A stretch of 64,000 nucleotides of DNA from Sedimentibacter hydroxybenzoicus DSM 7310 (GTDB taxonomy: Bacteria > Bacillota > Clostridia > Tissierellales > Sedimentibacteraceae), in the NCBI RefSeq assembly GCF_013403245.1, contig NZ_JACBNQ010000013.1, forward strand, positions 1 through 64,000, written 5' to 3'. The notes under the pieces were generated by a model that saw only the letters and a list, made by a program, of their open reading frames with translations, made no database searches and had not been told where the DNA came from. Position 1 is the stretch's first letter. Each line of letters begins with the position of its first letter. Shown one piece after another: positions 1 through 8,371 of the stretch. A program made the translations under genes and the position numbers.

Positions 1-74
1 AGTAAATCATAGAGTAGTTTAGATAAATCAATGCTTAGCTATATTTACTTTGCATAATCGTCAACTTTGCATAA

Positions 75-737
75 GGCGGAGTAATCAGTCCGATACTGGC
101 AAATCTATTTATGCACTATGCGTTTGATATGTGGATAACAAAGAATTATCCAAACGCACCATTTGAAAGATACGCAGATGATGCGATTATCCACTGTAGA
201 AGTGAAAGAGAAGCAAAAGAAATATTAAACTCACTGTGAACGAGATTACAAGAGTGCAAATTAGAGCTTCATCCGCAAAAGACCAAGATTGTGTATTGTA
301 AGGATAAGGATAGAAAATTCGAATATCCAACGACAGAATTTGATTTCCTTGGATATACCTTCAAAAGGGTATTCATGAAAGATAGAACTGGAAGACTGCA
401 ATTCAATTTCATTCTATCAGTAAGTAAGAAATCAGCGAAGTCTTTTAGAGATAAAATAAAAGCCAAGAAGATACACTCTATGACAGTTAGCAAGATAGAC
501 ATAATAGCGGAAGTTCTAAATCCCGTGATACGTGGTTGGATAAACTACTTCGGAAAGTATAACAAGTCCGCCATGGAATACACATTAGATTGTGTAAACA
601 GAAGACTTGTAAAATGGGCAATGTGCAAATACAAGCACTTTAGAAACAGACAAGAAAAAGCAAGAACATGGTTAAGAGAAGTAGCAAAACGAGAGCCCAA
701 CATGTTTCCACATTGGGCTGTTGGCTTTAAACCATAA
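75..737 (+). pseudogene. Group II intron reverse transcriptase/maturase, 5'-truncated and interrupted
   Basis: Frame 75-737 carries the C-terminal half of a group II intron RT/maturase. It enters at the GGVISPILANLF block, then shows the YADD catalytic motif (171-182), a TGA stop in frame at 237-239, and continues as a thumb/maturase X domain with NPVIRGWINYFGKY, ending at the TAA before 738. The N-terminal fingers and most of the palm are missing: sequence left of 75 is unrelated and carries a 10-bp direct repeat (47-56 and 64-73) at the probable deletion junction. Truncation plus stop mean no active protein. No HNH endonuclease domain follows the X domain. The stop could be a sequencing error, but the missing N-terminus is real within this window. 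Confidence 0.85.
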
Positions 738-750
738 GGTAAAATGATAA

Positions 751-824
751 GAGCCGTATGAATCGAGAGGTTCACGTACGGTTCTGTGAGAGCATTGAGG
801 TGAAATTCCTCTTTGCTACTCGAC
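751..824 (+). ncRNA. Group II intron 3' end: ribozyme domains V and VI
   Basis: Bases 751-784 match the 34-nt group II domain V hairpin: GAGCCGUA pairs with UACGGUUC, the catalytic AGC triad sits near the 5' end, and an internal bulge and GAGA-type loop are present. It is followed by a second hairpin (about 786-824) with GAGG/CCTC pairing and an unpaired A near its 3' side, as expected of domain VI with the branch-point adenosine. The spacing of 14 nt from the maturase stop is typical. The exact 3' splice junction is uncertain; GAC at 822-824 is a plausible end. Confidence 0.8.
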
Positions 825-827
825 TGG

Positions 828-923
828 GTTTATAGATTACCTATGAGGAATTGAAATGGAGGTACTTATGATTTATGTTGATGACAATTCTGTGTTTATA
901 GATTACCTATGAGAAATTGAACG
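828..923. CRISPR. Minimal CRISPR remnant: two 30-nt repeats, one 36-nt spacer
   Basis: Repeat 1 (828-857) and repeat 2 (894-923) share GTTTATAGATTACCTATGAG or close to it, then an ATTGAA end. They flank a 36-nt unique spacer (858-893). Length, the TTACCTATGAGGAATTGAAA core and spacer size fit the clostridial type I-B repeat family. Repeat 2 is degenerate at its 3' end (GAGAAATTGAACG), as terminal repeats often are. The group II intron ends within about 4 nt of repeat 1. There are no cas genes in the window, so this is a relic or a distant satellite array. Confidence 0.75.
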
Positions 924-946
924 TAAGTGCATTATGCACTTACGTT
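920..946. repeat. Perfect 12-bp inverted repeat after the CRISPR remnant
   Basis: Arms 920-931 and 935-946 are perfectly complementary around a TTA loop. The left arm overlaps the last bases of CRISPR repeat 2. No T-run follows, so it is not a canonical intrinsic terminator. Confidence 0.6.
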
Positions 947-974
947 ACAGATGTTTTTGAAGCTGAGCGAATAG

Positions 975-1004
975 GTTTTAATAGAACTACAGTAGAATGT
1001 AAAT
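975..1004. repeat. Solitary CRISPR-like repeat of a second type
   Basis: A 30-nt stretch begins GTTTTAATAGAACTACAG and ends GAATGTAAAT. The GTTTTA...GAATGTAAAT frame is typical of clostridial type I-B/III repeats and differs from the pair at 828-923. Only one copy is visible, so the call rests on resemblance. Around it (946-974 and 1005-1113) I see AT-rich sequence without genes. Confidence 0.45.
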
Positions 1005-1113
1005 TATAGTAAAATAGAATATGTCAATAAACAATTATTGAAAAACAACCTATTGATAAAGGGCAATTATTCATATACAATAAATAAAAATATTTACAAG
1101 TACTATTAAAGGA

Positions 1114-2013
1114 GTGGTTAAAATATCTAAAAAATTAACTTCTGTTGATAATGTAAAGATTATTTCACTTATTAATAATTCGCCTAAATATGACTCCTAT
1201 TTAAAGGGTTGCTTTGGTGTTTCTTTTTGGATTGAAGCAGGCTCGGATAACAATAAAAAAATTATTCTTTTTGATGTGGGACCACTTGTTGAGCCATTAG
1301 TTTATAATGCAAAGTTAATGGGATTAAATTTATCAGATATTGATATGATTGTACTTTCACATTGTCATTTTGATCATACAGAAGCACTTCACGGTGTTAT
1401 AAAAGAAATTGGACATAAGGTTTCTGTTTATGCTCACCCGGATATCTTCAGACCAAATTTTATTTTAGAACCAGAATATATGAACTATGCAATGAAAGAT
1501 GAAAACAGCAAGGGGAATATTGAGAAATTAGGAGGAAATTTTATTTTAAGCAAAACTCCTATTGAAATATATCCCGGAGTGCTTGTAACAGGCGAAGTGG
1601 ACAAGGTAACAGCTTTTGAAAAAACAGGAGGTGTTTCTTGCTTTACTATAGATGAGGAAGGACGTACAATTCCTGACCTATTGCAGGATGACTTGTCGTT
1701 AGTAATGAATGTTACAGGAAAAGGTCTTGTAATTATAACAGGATGCGGACATGCTGGGATAGTAAACATTATTAATCATTCTATTAAGATTACTAATATA
1801 AATCAAATTGAGGGAATTATCGGGGGTTTTCATCTTTTGGAAGCAAAGCAAGATAGGGTGGATAAAACTGTTGAATCAATAAAACAATTTTCTCCTCATT
1901 GGGTTGCTCCAACTCACTGCACAGGCATAATTCCAACAGCTAAATTTGCATTTGCTTTTGGAGATAAATTTAAGGAAATAAATGCGGGAGATATTATAGA
2001 AATCAACAGATGA
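1114..2013 (+). CDS. MBL-fold metallo-hydrolase (COG1237, RFAP-synthase-like)
   Basis: A 299-residue cytoplasmic metallo-beta-lactamase-fold protein. The binuclear metal motif SHCHFDH lies at residues 82-88, a second metal histidine in TGCGHAG at about 209-215, then GGFHL near 240 and PTHC near 270. This pattern fits the COG1237 branch named after the archaeal methanopterin-pathway RFAP synthase, whose bacterial members mostly have unknown substrates. The GTG at 1114 sits inside the AAAGGAG ribosome site (1108-1114), so the true start may be a few codons later, possibly a non-AUG codon near 1123. Single gene between the CRISPR relic and a terminator-like hairpin. Confidence 0.8.
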   Translation: MVKISKKLTSVDNVKIISLINNSPKYDSYLKGCFGVSFWIEAGSDNNKKIILFDVGPLVEPLVYNAKLMGLNLSDIDMIVLSHCHFDHTEALHGVIKEIGHKVSVYAHPDIFRPNFILEPEYMNYAMKDENSKGNIEKLGGNFILSKTPIEIYPGVLVTGEVDKVTAFEKTGGVSCFTIDEEGRTIPDLLQDDLSLVMNVTGKGLVIITGCGHAGIVNIINHSIKITNINQIEGIIGGFHLLEAKQDRVDKTVESIKQFSPHWVAPTHCTGIIPTAKFAFAFGDKFKEINAGDIIEINR

Positions 2014-2039
2014 CATGTCGGTCAGGCATGTCATCTGTT
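2005..2039 (+). terminator. 13-bp stem-loop overlapping the MBL stop codon
   Basis: Arms 2005-2017 and 2027-2039 pair perfectly around a 9-nt loop, and the TGA stop (2011-2013) lies in the left arm. Only a weak T-rich tail follows, so termination efficiency is uncertain. Confidence 0.6.
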
Positions 2040-2143
2040 CGGTTTATAGGGAGAAATTATAATCTTATCGAAAATTGATTGTCTTAAATTGAGAAGAAAA
2101 GTACCATAACAGGTGATATAATTTTAGAACAGGCGGTGATTTT

Positions 2144-2821
2144 TTGTATTTTGAATATGGAGATAAAGAAATTGAGTTACTGAAGAGAAGAGATAAGAAG
2201 CTGGGCGAAGCTATAGACAAGATTGGCCACATATACAGACAGGTTGATACAAATTTGTTCTCTTCGGTTATACATCATATTATAGGGCAGCAGATTTCCA
2301 CAAGGGCTCAGGAGACCGTGTGGAGGAGGATTTGTGATAGTCTCGGAAATATAGATGCTAAAACCATATGCTCTATTGAACTAAATGAGCTGCAAGGCTT
2401 TGGGATGACGTTTAAAAAGGCAGGATATATAAAAGATTTTGCTGAGAGGGTCAGAAACGGGGATTTCGACATGAACCGGCTTGACGGACTTTCAGATGAT
2501 GAGGTTGTGAGAGAGCTTTCGTCTATAAAGGGCATAGGCGTGTGGACGGCAGAAATGATAATGATATTCAGCATGCAGCGTTCGGATATTGTGAGCTTTG
2601 GAGATCTTGCAATTATACGCGGTATGAGGATGCTTTACCGTCACAAAAATATAGACAGAAAAAGGTTTGAGAGATATAAAAAGAGGTATTCGCCATACGG
2701 GACCGTTGCAAGCCTGTATTTGTGGGCAATTGCCGGAGGTGCGATACCTGAAATCAGTGATTGTACACCGAAAAAGAAAAATGGGTCAGGAAATGAGGTG
2801 CGAAAGGAGCATAGGAAATGA
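2144..2821 (+). CDS. DNA-3-methyladenine glycosylase II (AlkA-type, HhH-GPD)
   Basis: A 225-residue helix-hairpin-helix base-excision glycosylase that removes alkylated purines. The HhH motif SIKGIGVWTA is at about 127-136 and the catalytic aspartate is D154 in SFGDLAII. The conserved IIGQQIS segment (47-53) is the minor-groove intercalation region. It lacks the N-terminal AlkA domain of E. coli, as is usual for the short Firmicute form. The start is TTG at 2144, behind AGGCGGTGAT (2131-2140). Its stop overlaps the next start as ATGA at 2818-2821, so it is translationally coupled to the O6-alkylguanine methyltransferase. Confidence 0.88.
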   Translation: MYFEYGDKEIELLKRRDKKLGEAIDKIGHIYRQVDTNLFSSVIHHIIGQQISTRAQETVWRRICDSLGNIDAKTICSIELNELQGFGMTFKKAGYIKDFAERVRNGDFDMNRLDGLSDDEVVRELSSIKGIGVWTAEMIMIFSMQRSDIVSFGDLAIIRGMRMLYRHKNIDRKRFERYKKRYSPYGTVASLYLWAIAGGAIPEISDCTPKKKNGSGNEVRKEHRK

Positions 2822-3285
2822 TAAAACATGCATTTTATAATTTTGAATTTGGAACTTTGAAAATAGGGTATACGGAGTCAGCGATTATAAGCATTAGGAC
2901 AGTTGGTAAAATAGATGACAAAGATGAACATTCGCAGCTTTCAGACATGGCATATGAGCAAATCTGCGAGTATATAAAAGGAAGACGAAAAACATTTGAT
3001 TTCCCGTATGAGCTTCACGGCACGGAGTTTCAGAAACGTGTGTGGAATGAACTGTGCCGGATTCCTTACGGTGAAACCCGAACGTACAAGCAGGTTGCTG
3101 AGGCTGCAGGCAATTCGAAGGCAAGCCGTGCAGCTGGTGCAGCAAACGGAAAGAATCCGATTATGATTGTTATTCCGTGTCATCGTGTTATCGGTACTGA
3201 TGGAAAACTTACCGGATATGCGGGAGGGATCGAATTAAAAAAAACTCTCCTCAACCTTGAGCAGGGTGCTAATAAAATTTATTGA
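2818..3285 (+). CDS. ogt: Methylated-DNA--protein-cysteine methyltransferase
   Basis: A 155-residue suicide repair protein that transfers the alkyl group from O6-methylguanine to its own cysteine. The active-site motif IPCHRVIG is at 119-126 with the acceptor C121. The recognition-helix arginine lies in SRAAGAANGKNP (103-114), and FQKRVWNELCRIPYGET marks the winged-helix start at 71. The N-terminal half is a short divergent Ogt domain; there is no Ada regulatory domain. It overlaps alkA by 4 nt, making a compact alkylation-damage repair operon. Confidence 0.93.
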   Translation: MIKHAFYNFEFGTLKIGYTESAIISIRTVGKIDDKDEHSQLSDMAYEQICEYIKGRRKTFDFPYELHGTEFQKRVWNELCRIPYGETRTYKQVAEAAGNSKASRAAGAANGKNPIMIVIPCHRVIGTDGKLTGYAGGIELKKTLLNLEQGANKIY

Positions 3286-3423
3286 AAAGACGAAAAAGTC
3301 CGAAAATATATTTGTGTGTAGCACCAAATTATGGGAACAATACTATATTAAAAACCGTCTATATTTTATAAGGGATAAAGTATTAATTTATGCTTATAAA
3401 AATTAAAAGGGGGTTTAAAAAAA

Positions 3424-4866
3424 ATGAAGAAAATCAAAGCATTTGCAACTTATGTATTAGTATTGCTGCTGACGTTATCGTCATTAATGGTTTTTCCAAG
3501 CTATGCTTACGGCAGTACTGAGGTTGAAAAGTTTTCATTTAAAACAAAGGAAGGATATTATCTTTGTGCCGAGGATGGCGGAGGAGATATATTAACAGCA
3601 GACAGAACTGAAATAGGACCTTGGGAAAAGTTTGAAATTGTCAGTCTTTCAAAAGGATATGTTGCGTTAAAAAGCGACGAAGGATATTATTTGAGTGCTT
3701 CTGACGATGAGGAAAGTTTGCACGTTGAGAGTGCGGAAATCGGAAAAAGAGAGAGATTTACACTAGTTGAACTGGATAACAAAAAGTTTGCTCTTAAAAC
3801 GTATTATGACAAATATGTTTGTGCGGAGAATGGTGGCGGTGGAAAGGTAGTTGCCGACAGAACAAAAATAGGTGAATGGGAATCTTTTGAACTTATTAAA
3901 AGTCAGGAAATCAAGGATGAAGAAAAAAGCACTCTGACTGCAAAAGTAAGTGATAAAGAGGTTAAACTTACATGGACTAAGGTAGAAAGTACAAAAAAAG
4001 TAGTTGGGTATAACCTTTATAGAAGTACAGTATCCGGGAAACAATCAAAAACTCCTGTAACAGATTTTCCGATAGAAAAAATATCATATACTGATAAAAA
4101 TATTAAAGCAGATACAAAGTATTATTATGTAGTTAAGCCTGTATATAAGGATAAAACATTAGGTCCTGCATCCAATGAAGTGGAAGCTACTATGAAATCA
4201 ACCATAACTTTAAGTGCAAAGTCAGTGTCTAACGGAGTTGAATTATCATGGAATAAGCCGAAATATTCCAATGAAATAGTTGGATACAATATATACAGAG
4301 CGACTCGATCAGGAAAGCAGTCAGATACTCCTATAACAGATTTCCCGATAGAGGGAACATCATATACCGATAAAAATATTGAAAATAATCAGACATATTA
4401 TTATATATTAAAGGTAGTTTACAAGGATAAGACTCTTGGTGAACCAACCGCTGAAGTTTCAGTTAAATCAAATTTCGGTAAAACCATTGTTTTGCAGGTA
4501 GGAAGTAAATATATGCATGTTAATGGCAAGAAAATAGAAATAGACCCCGGAAAAAGAACGGAAGTAGTTATCAAAAATGGAAGGACATTCCTCCCTATCA
4601 GAGCGCTCATAGAAAATATGGGTGGTGAAGTGGAATGGGACCAATGGGAAAGAAAAGTAAGTTTGTATTTAAATAAGCATAAGATACATCTCTGGATTGG
4701 AAATAAGACTGCAAAGGTTGACGGAGTAAATAAAGAGACGGATGTAGAACCATATATTTCAGATAGTAACAGAACAATGCTTCCTTTAAGATTCATCGTT
4801 GAGAATTTTGACTGCGAAGTTGATTGGGATGGTACTACTAAGACAGTAACTATAAAAACCAAATAA
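3424..4866 (+). CDS. Secreted fascin-like / FN3 / copper amine oxidase N-domain protein
   Basis: A 480-residue exported protein. Residues 1-31 are a Sec signal peptide (KK then a hydrophobic LLLTLSSLMVFP core). Residues about 35-160 hold three tandem units of the form FxxKTxxGYYLCAEDGGG...ADRTxIGxWExFE, resembling a fascin or ricin-type beta-trefoil. Two fibronectin type III domains follow (about 170-255 and 260-350, both with GYNxYRxTxSGKQSxTPxTDFPI). A C-terminal Cu_amine_oxidN1-like domain (about 355-480) has RTFLPIRALIENMGG and RTMLPLRFIVENFDC. It has no oxidase catalytic domain. Probably a wall- or matrix-binding structural protein; this is inference. The RBS is AAAAGGGGG just upstream. 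Confidence 0.8.
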   Translation: MKKIKAFATYVLVLLLTLSSLMVFPSYAYGSTEVEKFSFKTKEGYYLCAEDGGGDILTADRTEIGPWEKFEIVSLSKGYVALKSDEGYYLSASDDEESLHVESAEIGKRERFTLVELDNKKFALKTYYDKYVCAENGGGGKVVADRTKIGEWESFELIKSQEIKDEEKSTLTAKVSDKEVKLTWTKVESTKKVVGYNLYRSTVSGKQSKTPVTDFPIEKISYTDKNIKADTKYYYVVKPVYKDKTLGPASNEVEATMKSTITLSAKSVSNGVELSWNKPKYSNEIVGYNIYRATRSGKQSDTPITDFPIEGTSYTDKNIENNQTYYYILKVVYKDKTLGEPTAEVSVKSNFGKTIVLQVGSKYMHVNGKKIEIDPGKRTEVVIKNGRTFLPIRALIENMGGEVEWDQWERKVSLYLNKHKIHLWIGNKTAKVDGVNKETDVEPYISDSNRTMLPLRFIVENFDCEVDWDGTTKTVTIKTK

Positions 4867-4870
4867 AATC

Positions 4871-4990
4871 CAGGCTGCTGAAAAAGCCCTTGCGTCGTTG
4901 CCATTCAGTCGGTCAATCCTCACGTATGTCTAAATACGCGCGGTTGTCCGACTTCCGGCGCTTTGCAGGATAAACTTTTTCAACAGCCTG
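4871..4990. mobile_element. MITE-like element, copy 1 (also acts as a terminator)
   Basis: A 120-bp element with near-perfect 16-bp terminal inverted repeats: CAGGCTGCTGAAAAAG at 4871-4886 and CTTTTTCAACAGCCTG at 4975-4990. A closely related copy lies at 30594-30714 in the same orientation. It contains no ORF. The whole element can fold into a long hairpin and is followed by T-rich sequence (4991-4995), so it probably terminates the upstream surface-protein transcript. Confidence 0.75.
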
Positions 4991-5057
4991 TTTTTGTTTA
5001 ACATATTCCTTGACTTTGCAACTGTTTTTTTATAATATTAAGCGGGAGAATTAGCTT

Positions 5058-5999
5058 ATGAACAAGATTATGGAATACGTGAGAAAACTTTTTTCCGGTG
5101 ATATTATCGGATACATTATGATTTTTGGAGCAGGAACGCTTTGGGGCACAATAGGGTTGTTCGTAAAATTATTGGGCAGTGTCGGTGCAAGCACTTCACT
5201 TATAGCTTTTATGCGATTATTTATGGGCTTTTGCATTTTAATTCCTATTATGCTTTGTACGGGCGGTCTGAAAATATTTAAAATTGATAAAAAAGGTCTC
5301 ATTCAATGTCTGCTGTTAGGTATATTAGCACAGGCACTTTTTAATTACTGCTACAATATAAGCATAGGAAATGTCGGAGTTGCTACTGCATCTATACTTT
5401 TATACACTGCCCCTGTGTTTGTATGTATTATGTCCAAAATAATTTTTAAGGAATTGATAGGAAAGCTCAAGGTTTTTGCTTTGGCTATAAACTTAGCAGG
5501 GTGCTTTTTAATGGTTACAGGCGGGGACTTATCGGCTTTTAAGATATCTGCTTTTGGAATTTTCTTTGGATTAGCGGCAGCCTTTTTATACAGTATGGTA
5601 ACAATAGTGGGAAAAATTGCATCGGGCAACGTTCATCCGTTTACTATTGTTTTCTACAGCTTTTTGTTTGGATGGCTGACTCTTGGCATAATTTCTGCAC
5701 CCTGGCAAGCTATTGCCGATGTCTCCGGTCTTAAATTCTGGATATATGCATCAGGGTATGGTCTGATACCGACGGTAGGGTCATATTTACTCTACATGGG
5801 CGGCTTGAGAAAGAATCTGGAAATATCAAAGGTACCGGTTATTGCGTCGGTTGAGACGGTTGTTGCAACATTGATAGGGGTATTCGTATTTAAAGAAAAT
5901 CTTAATTTCATAAGTGTGTTGGGAATTATTATACTACTTTCTTCTATCGTTATTATGAATATGAAGTTAAAGGAAAGCCAAATTAAGGACGGCAATTAA
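5058..5999 (+). CDS. EamA/DMT-family transporter
   Basis: A 313-residue integral membrane protein with about ten hydrophobic helices in two EamA repeats. GAGTLWGTIGLFVKLLG opens repeat 1 near residue 23; FGIFFGLAAAFLYSMVTIVGK opens repeat 2 near residue 170. The family exports or exchanges metabolites such as amino acids; the substrate cannot be read from the sequence. The ATG is preceded by GCGGGAG. Its 3' end overlaps the convergent metH stop by 4 bp (5996-5999). Confidence 0.85.
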   Translation: MNKIMEYVRKLFSGDIIGYIMIFGAGTLWGTIGLFVKLLGSVGASTSLIAFMRLFMGFCILIPIMLCTGGLKIFKIDKKGLIQCLLLGILAQALFNYCYNISIGNVGVATASILLYTAPVFVCIMSKIIFKELIGKLKVFALAINLAGCFLMVTGGDLSAFKISAFGIFFGLAAAFLYSMVTIVGKIASGNVHPFTIVFYSFLFGWLTLGIISAPWQAIADVSGLKFWIYASGYGLIPTVGSYLLYMGGLRKNLEISKVPVIASVETVVATLIGVFVFKENLNFISVLGIIILLSSIVIMNMKLKESQIKDGN

Positions 6000-8371
6000 A
6001 TGCCGTCCTCTTTAAATGCTGTTTTTGCAATATTTATAGCTTCTTTAGCGTCCTTTGAATAGAAATCTGCTCCGATTTTATAAGCATAATCAGGAGTTAA
6101 GACTGCACCACCGACCATGATTTTTATGTTAGGAAAATCATTTTTTAAGATCTTTATAGTATCTTCCATATTTTTAACTGTGGTAGTCATTAAAGCGCTT
6201 AAGCCCACTAAATCAATATTTTCCTTATGTACGGCTTCAACGATTTTTTCTGTACTTACATCCTTACCTAAGTCTATGATTTTATATCCGTAATTCTCAA
6301 GGATGAGCTTAACTATATTTTTTCCTATATCGTGTATATCACCCTTTACCGTCGCCAAAAGTATTTTATCTCCGGCTATTATTTCACGGTTTTCCGTAAT
6401 TGATTTTTCTTTTATAGCTTCAAAAGCTGTTTTGGAGGTTTCGGCACTTCTTATGAGCTGAGGCAGAAATATTTCTTGCTTTTCATATTTTTCGCCGACA
6501 ATATCCAATGCAGGTATCATAAATTCATTTACTATTTCGATAGGATTGTATTGTTCTAAAAGTTTCAGGGAAACTTTTTTTGCTTCATCCTTCAATCCCT
6601 TTATAATAATATCCTTTAAGTCATCATTTGAGCTTAATACCGTACTTTCCGCAACTATATTTCCATAAGTGTGTATATAATTCCTGCTGTCCTTATCCTG
6701 ATTAGCTAAAACCTTAAATGACCTTATAACATCCATTAACGCTTCATTGGTGGAATCTGTAATAGGTGCATCCAATCCGTAAGCTAAAGCCATCGCTAAG
6801 TAAGTAGTGTTCAACAGTTTCCTGTTAGGCAATCCAAAGGATACGTTGCTGGTACCCAATACTATCTTTACATTGTATTTGCTCTTAATTAAAGGAATTG
6901 CTTTAAGTGTTTCCATTACTGCTGCCTGATCAGCTGAAGCGGTCAATACGAGAGGGTCTATGAGTATATTTTCTTCTGGTATACCGTATGATTTAGCTGA
7001 TTCTATTATCGTCGAGGCTATTTCCAGTCTTTTTGCAGAGGTTGTGGGGATACCGTCCTCATCCAGTGTCAATGCTACAACCAAGCAACCGTATTTTTTA
7101 ATGATAGGAAATACTTTTTCCATGCTTTCCTTTTTGCCGTTAACAGAATTTATTATGGGCTTTCCGTTATATATTCTCGCAGCAGCATTTAAGACATCAA
7201 TATTTGAGCTGTCTATCTGCAATGGCAGAGAAACTACACTTTGTACCTCGGTTATTGCCCTTATCATCATTTCTTTTTCGTTGATATCGGGAAGTCCCAC
7301 ATTTATATCCAATATTTCTGAACCGCTGTCCTGTTGTGATATAGCTTCTCTTATAACATAATCAAGATTATTTTCTCTCAAAGCTTCCTTTAATCTTTTT
7401 TTACCGGTCGGATTTATTCTTTCGCCTATAATTTTGACTTCTTCACCAAAAAATACTGTTTTTGAAGAGGAGGTTGCAGTTGTAAAGTGTTTTTTTATAA
7501 TTTTTAACGGATTTAACCCATTCAATGCATTTGATAAGCTTTTAATATATTCAGGAGTGGTGCCGCAGCAGCCTCCGAATATTACAACACCCTTTTCTGC
7601 CATTATTCTTATTTCACGGCTGTACTCCTCCGGATCAATATCATAATATGTAGTATTATTTATATACTTGGGAAGACCTGCATTTGCCTGAACCATTACC
7701 GGTATTGAGCTATATTTCAGCAATTCATCAACTGTTGCCTGCAATTCCTTAGGACCTAAAGAGCAATTTACTCCAAGCACATCCACTCCCAGACCTTCTG
7801 CAACCGCAACGAATGTTGCTGTGTCGGTACCCGTAAATGTACGTCCGTTATTCTGAAATGACATAGTACAAAATACAGGAAGAGCATAGTTTTCTTTGGC
7901 GGCAAGTATTGCCGCCTTTAATTCGTAAATGTCAGTCATGGTTTCTATAAGTATTATATTTGCACCTGCTTTTACTCCCGATACTATTTGCTCTTTAAAT
8001 ATATCATAAGCTTCGTTAAAGCTTAGCGTACCTAACGGAGACAGAAGGGTCCCTATAGGACCAATATCCAATGCAATATATTTTTCTTTGAGACCCTCTG
8101 TGGCTTGTCTTGCTATCTTAACTGCAGCAGCAATAACTTCTTCTGTAGTATATGATGAATTTTTCAATTTCAGCCTGTTTGCGCCGAACGTATTTGTGGT
8201 TACAATATTTGCACCGGCATTTAAATATTCCTTATGGATATCGTAGATAACTTCAGGTTCTGATATATTTAATATTTCAGGTAATTCACCTGTTTTCAAT
8301 CCGGACTTTTGCAGCATGGTACCCATCGCTCCATCAAAGAACAGGAATTTTTTATTTAATTTATCTAACAC
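5996..8371 (-). CDS. metH: Cobalamin-dependent methionine synthase, short form without reactivation domain
   Basis: Transfers a methyl group from 5-methyltetrahydrofolate to homocysteine through methylcobalamin. About 791 residues. Domain order: homocysteine methyltransferase (1-290; zinc cysteines in GVNCSLGP and FGGCCGTTP), pterin-binding domain (from IGERINPTGKKR near 310), cobalamin cap, and B12-binding Rossmann domain with the DIHDIG cobalt-ligand motif. The C-terminal SAM-binding activation domain of E. coli MetH is absent and is supplied by the adjacent upstream gene. I chose GTG at 8371 because GAAGGAGA precedes it; the frame stays open to 8407 but lacks a site there. It overlaps the upstream gene by 11 nt. 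Confidence 0.93.
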   Translation of the reverse strand: MLDKLNKKFLFFDGAMGTMLQKSGLKTGELPEILNISEPEVIYDIHKEYLNAGANIVTTNTFGANRLKLKNSSYTTEEVIAAAVKIARQATEGLKEKYIALDIGPIGTLLSPLGTLSFNEAYDIFKEQIVSGVKAGANIILIETMTDIYELKAAILAAKENYALPVFCTMSFQNNGRTFTGTDTATFVAVAEGLGVDVLGVNCSLGPKELQATVDELLKYSSIPVMVQANAGLPKYINNTTYYDIDPEEYSREIRIMAEKGVVIFGGCCGTTPEYIKSLSNALNGLNPLKIIKKHFTTATSSSKTVFFGEEVKIIGERINPTGKKRLKEALRENNLDYVIREAISQQDSGSEILDINVGLPDINEKEMMIRAITEVQSVVSLPLQIDSSNIDVLNAAARIYNGKPIINSVNGKKESMEKVFPIIKKYGCLVVALTLDEDGIPTTSAKRLEIASTIIESAKSYGIPEENILIDPLVLTASADQAAVMETLKAIPLIKSKYNVKIVLGTSNVSFGLPNRKLLNTTYLAMALAYGLDAPITDSTNEALMDVIRSFKVLANQDKDSRNYIHTYGNIVAESTVLSSNDDLKDIIIKGLKDEAKKVSLKLLEQYNPIEIVNEFMIPALDIVGEKYEKQEIFLPQLIRSAETSKTAFEAIKEKSITENREIIAGDKILLATVKGDIHDIGKNIVKLILENYGYKIIDLGKDVSTEKIVEAVHKENIDLVGLSALMTTTVKNMEDTIKILKNDFPNIKIMVGGAVLTPDYAYKIGADFYSKDAKEAINIAKTAFKEDGI

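Noticed and set aside
269-502. Minus-strand frame across the intron maturase
   Set aside because: Shadow of the maturase reading frame; no RBS and no recognisable domain.
828-1004. A full CRISPR-Cas locus
   Set aside because: Only two repeats plus one lone repeat of another type; no Cas-like protein in any frame of the window.
6960-7361. Plus-strand frame of 133 codons inside metH
   Set aside because: Antisense shadow of a conserved enzyme gene, with hydrophobic composition typical of reversed coding sequence.
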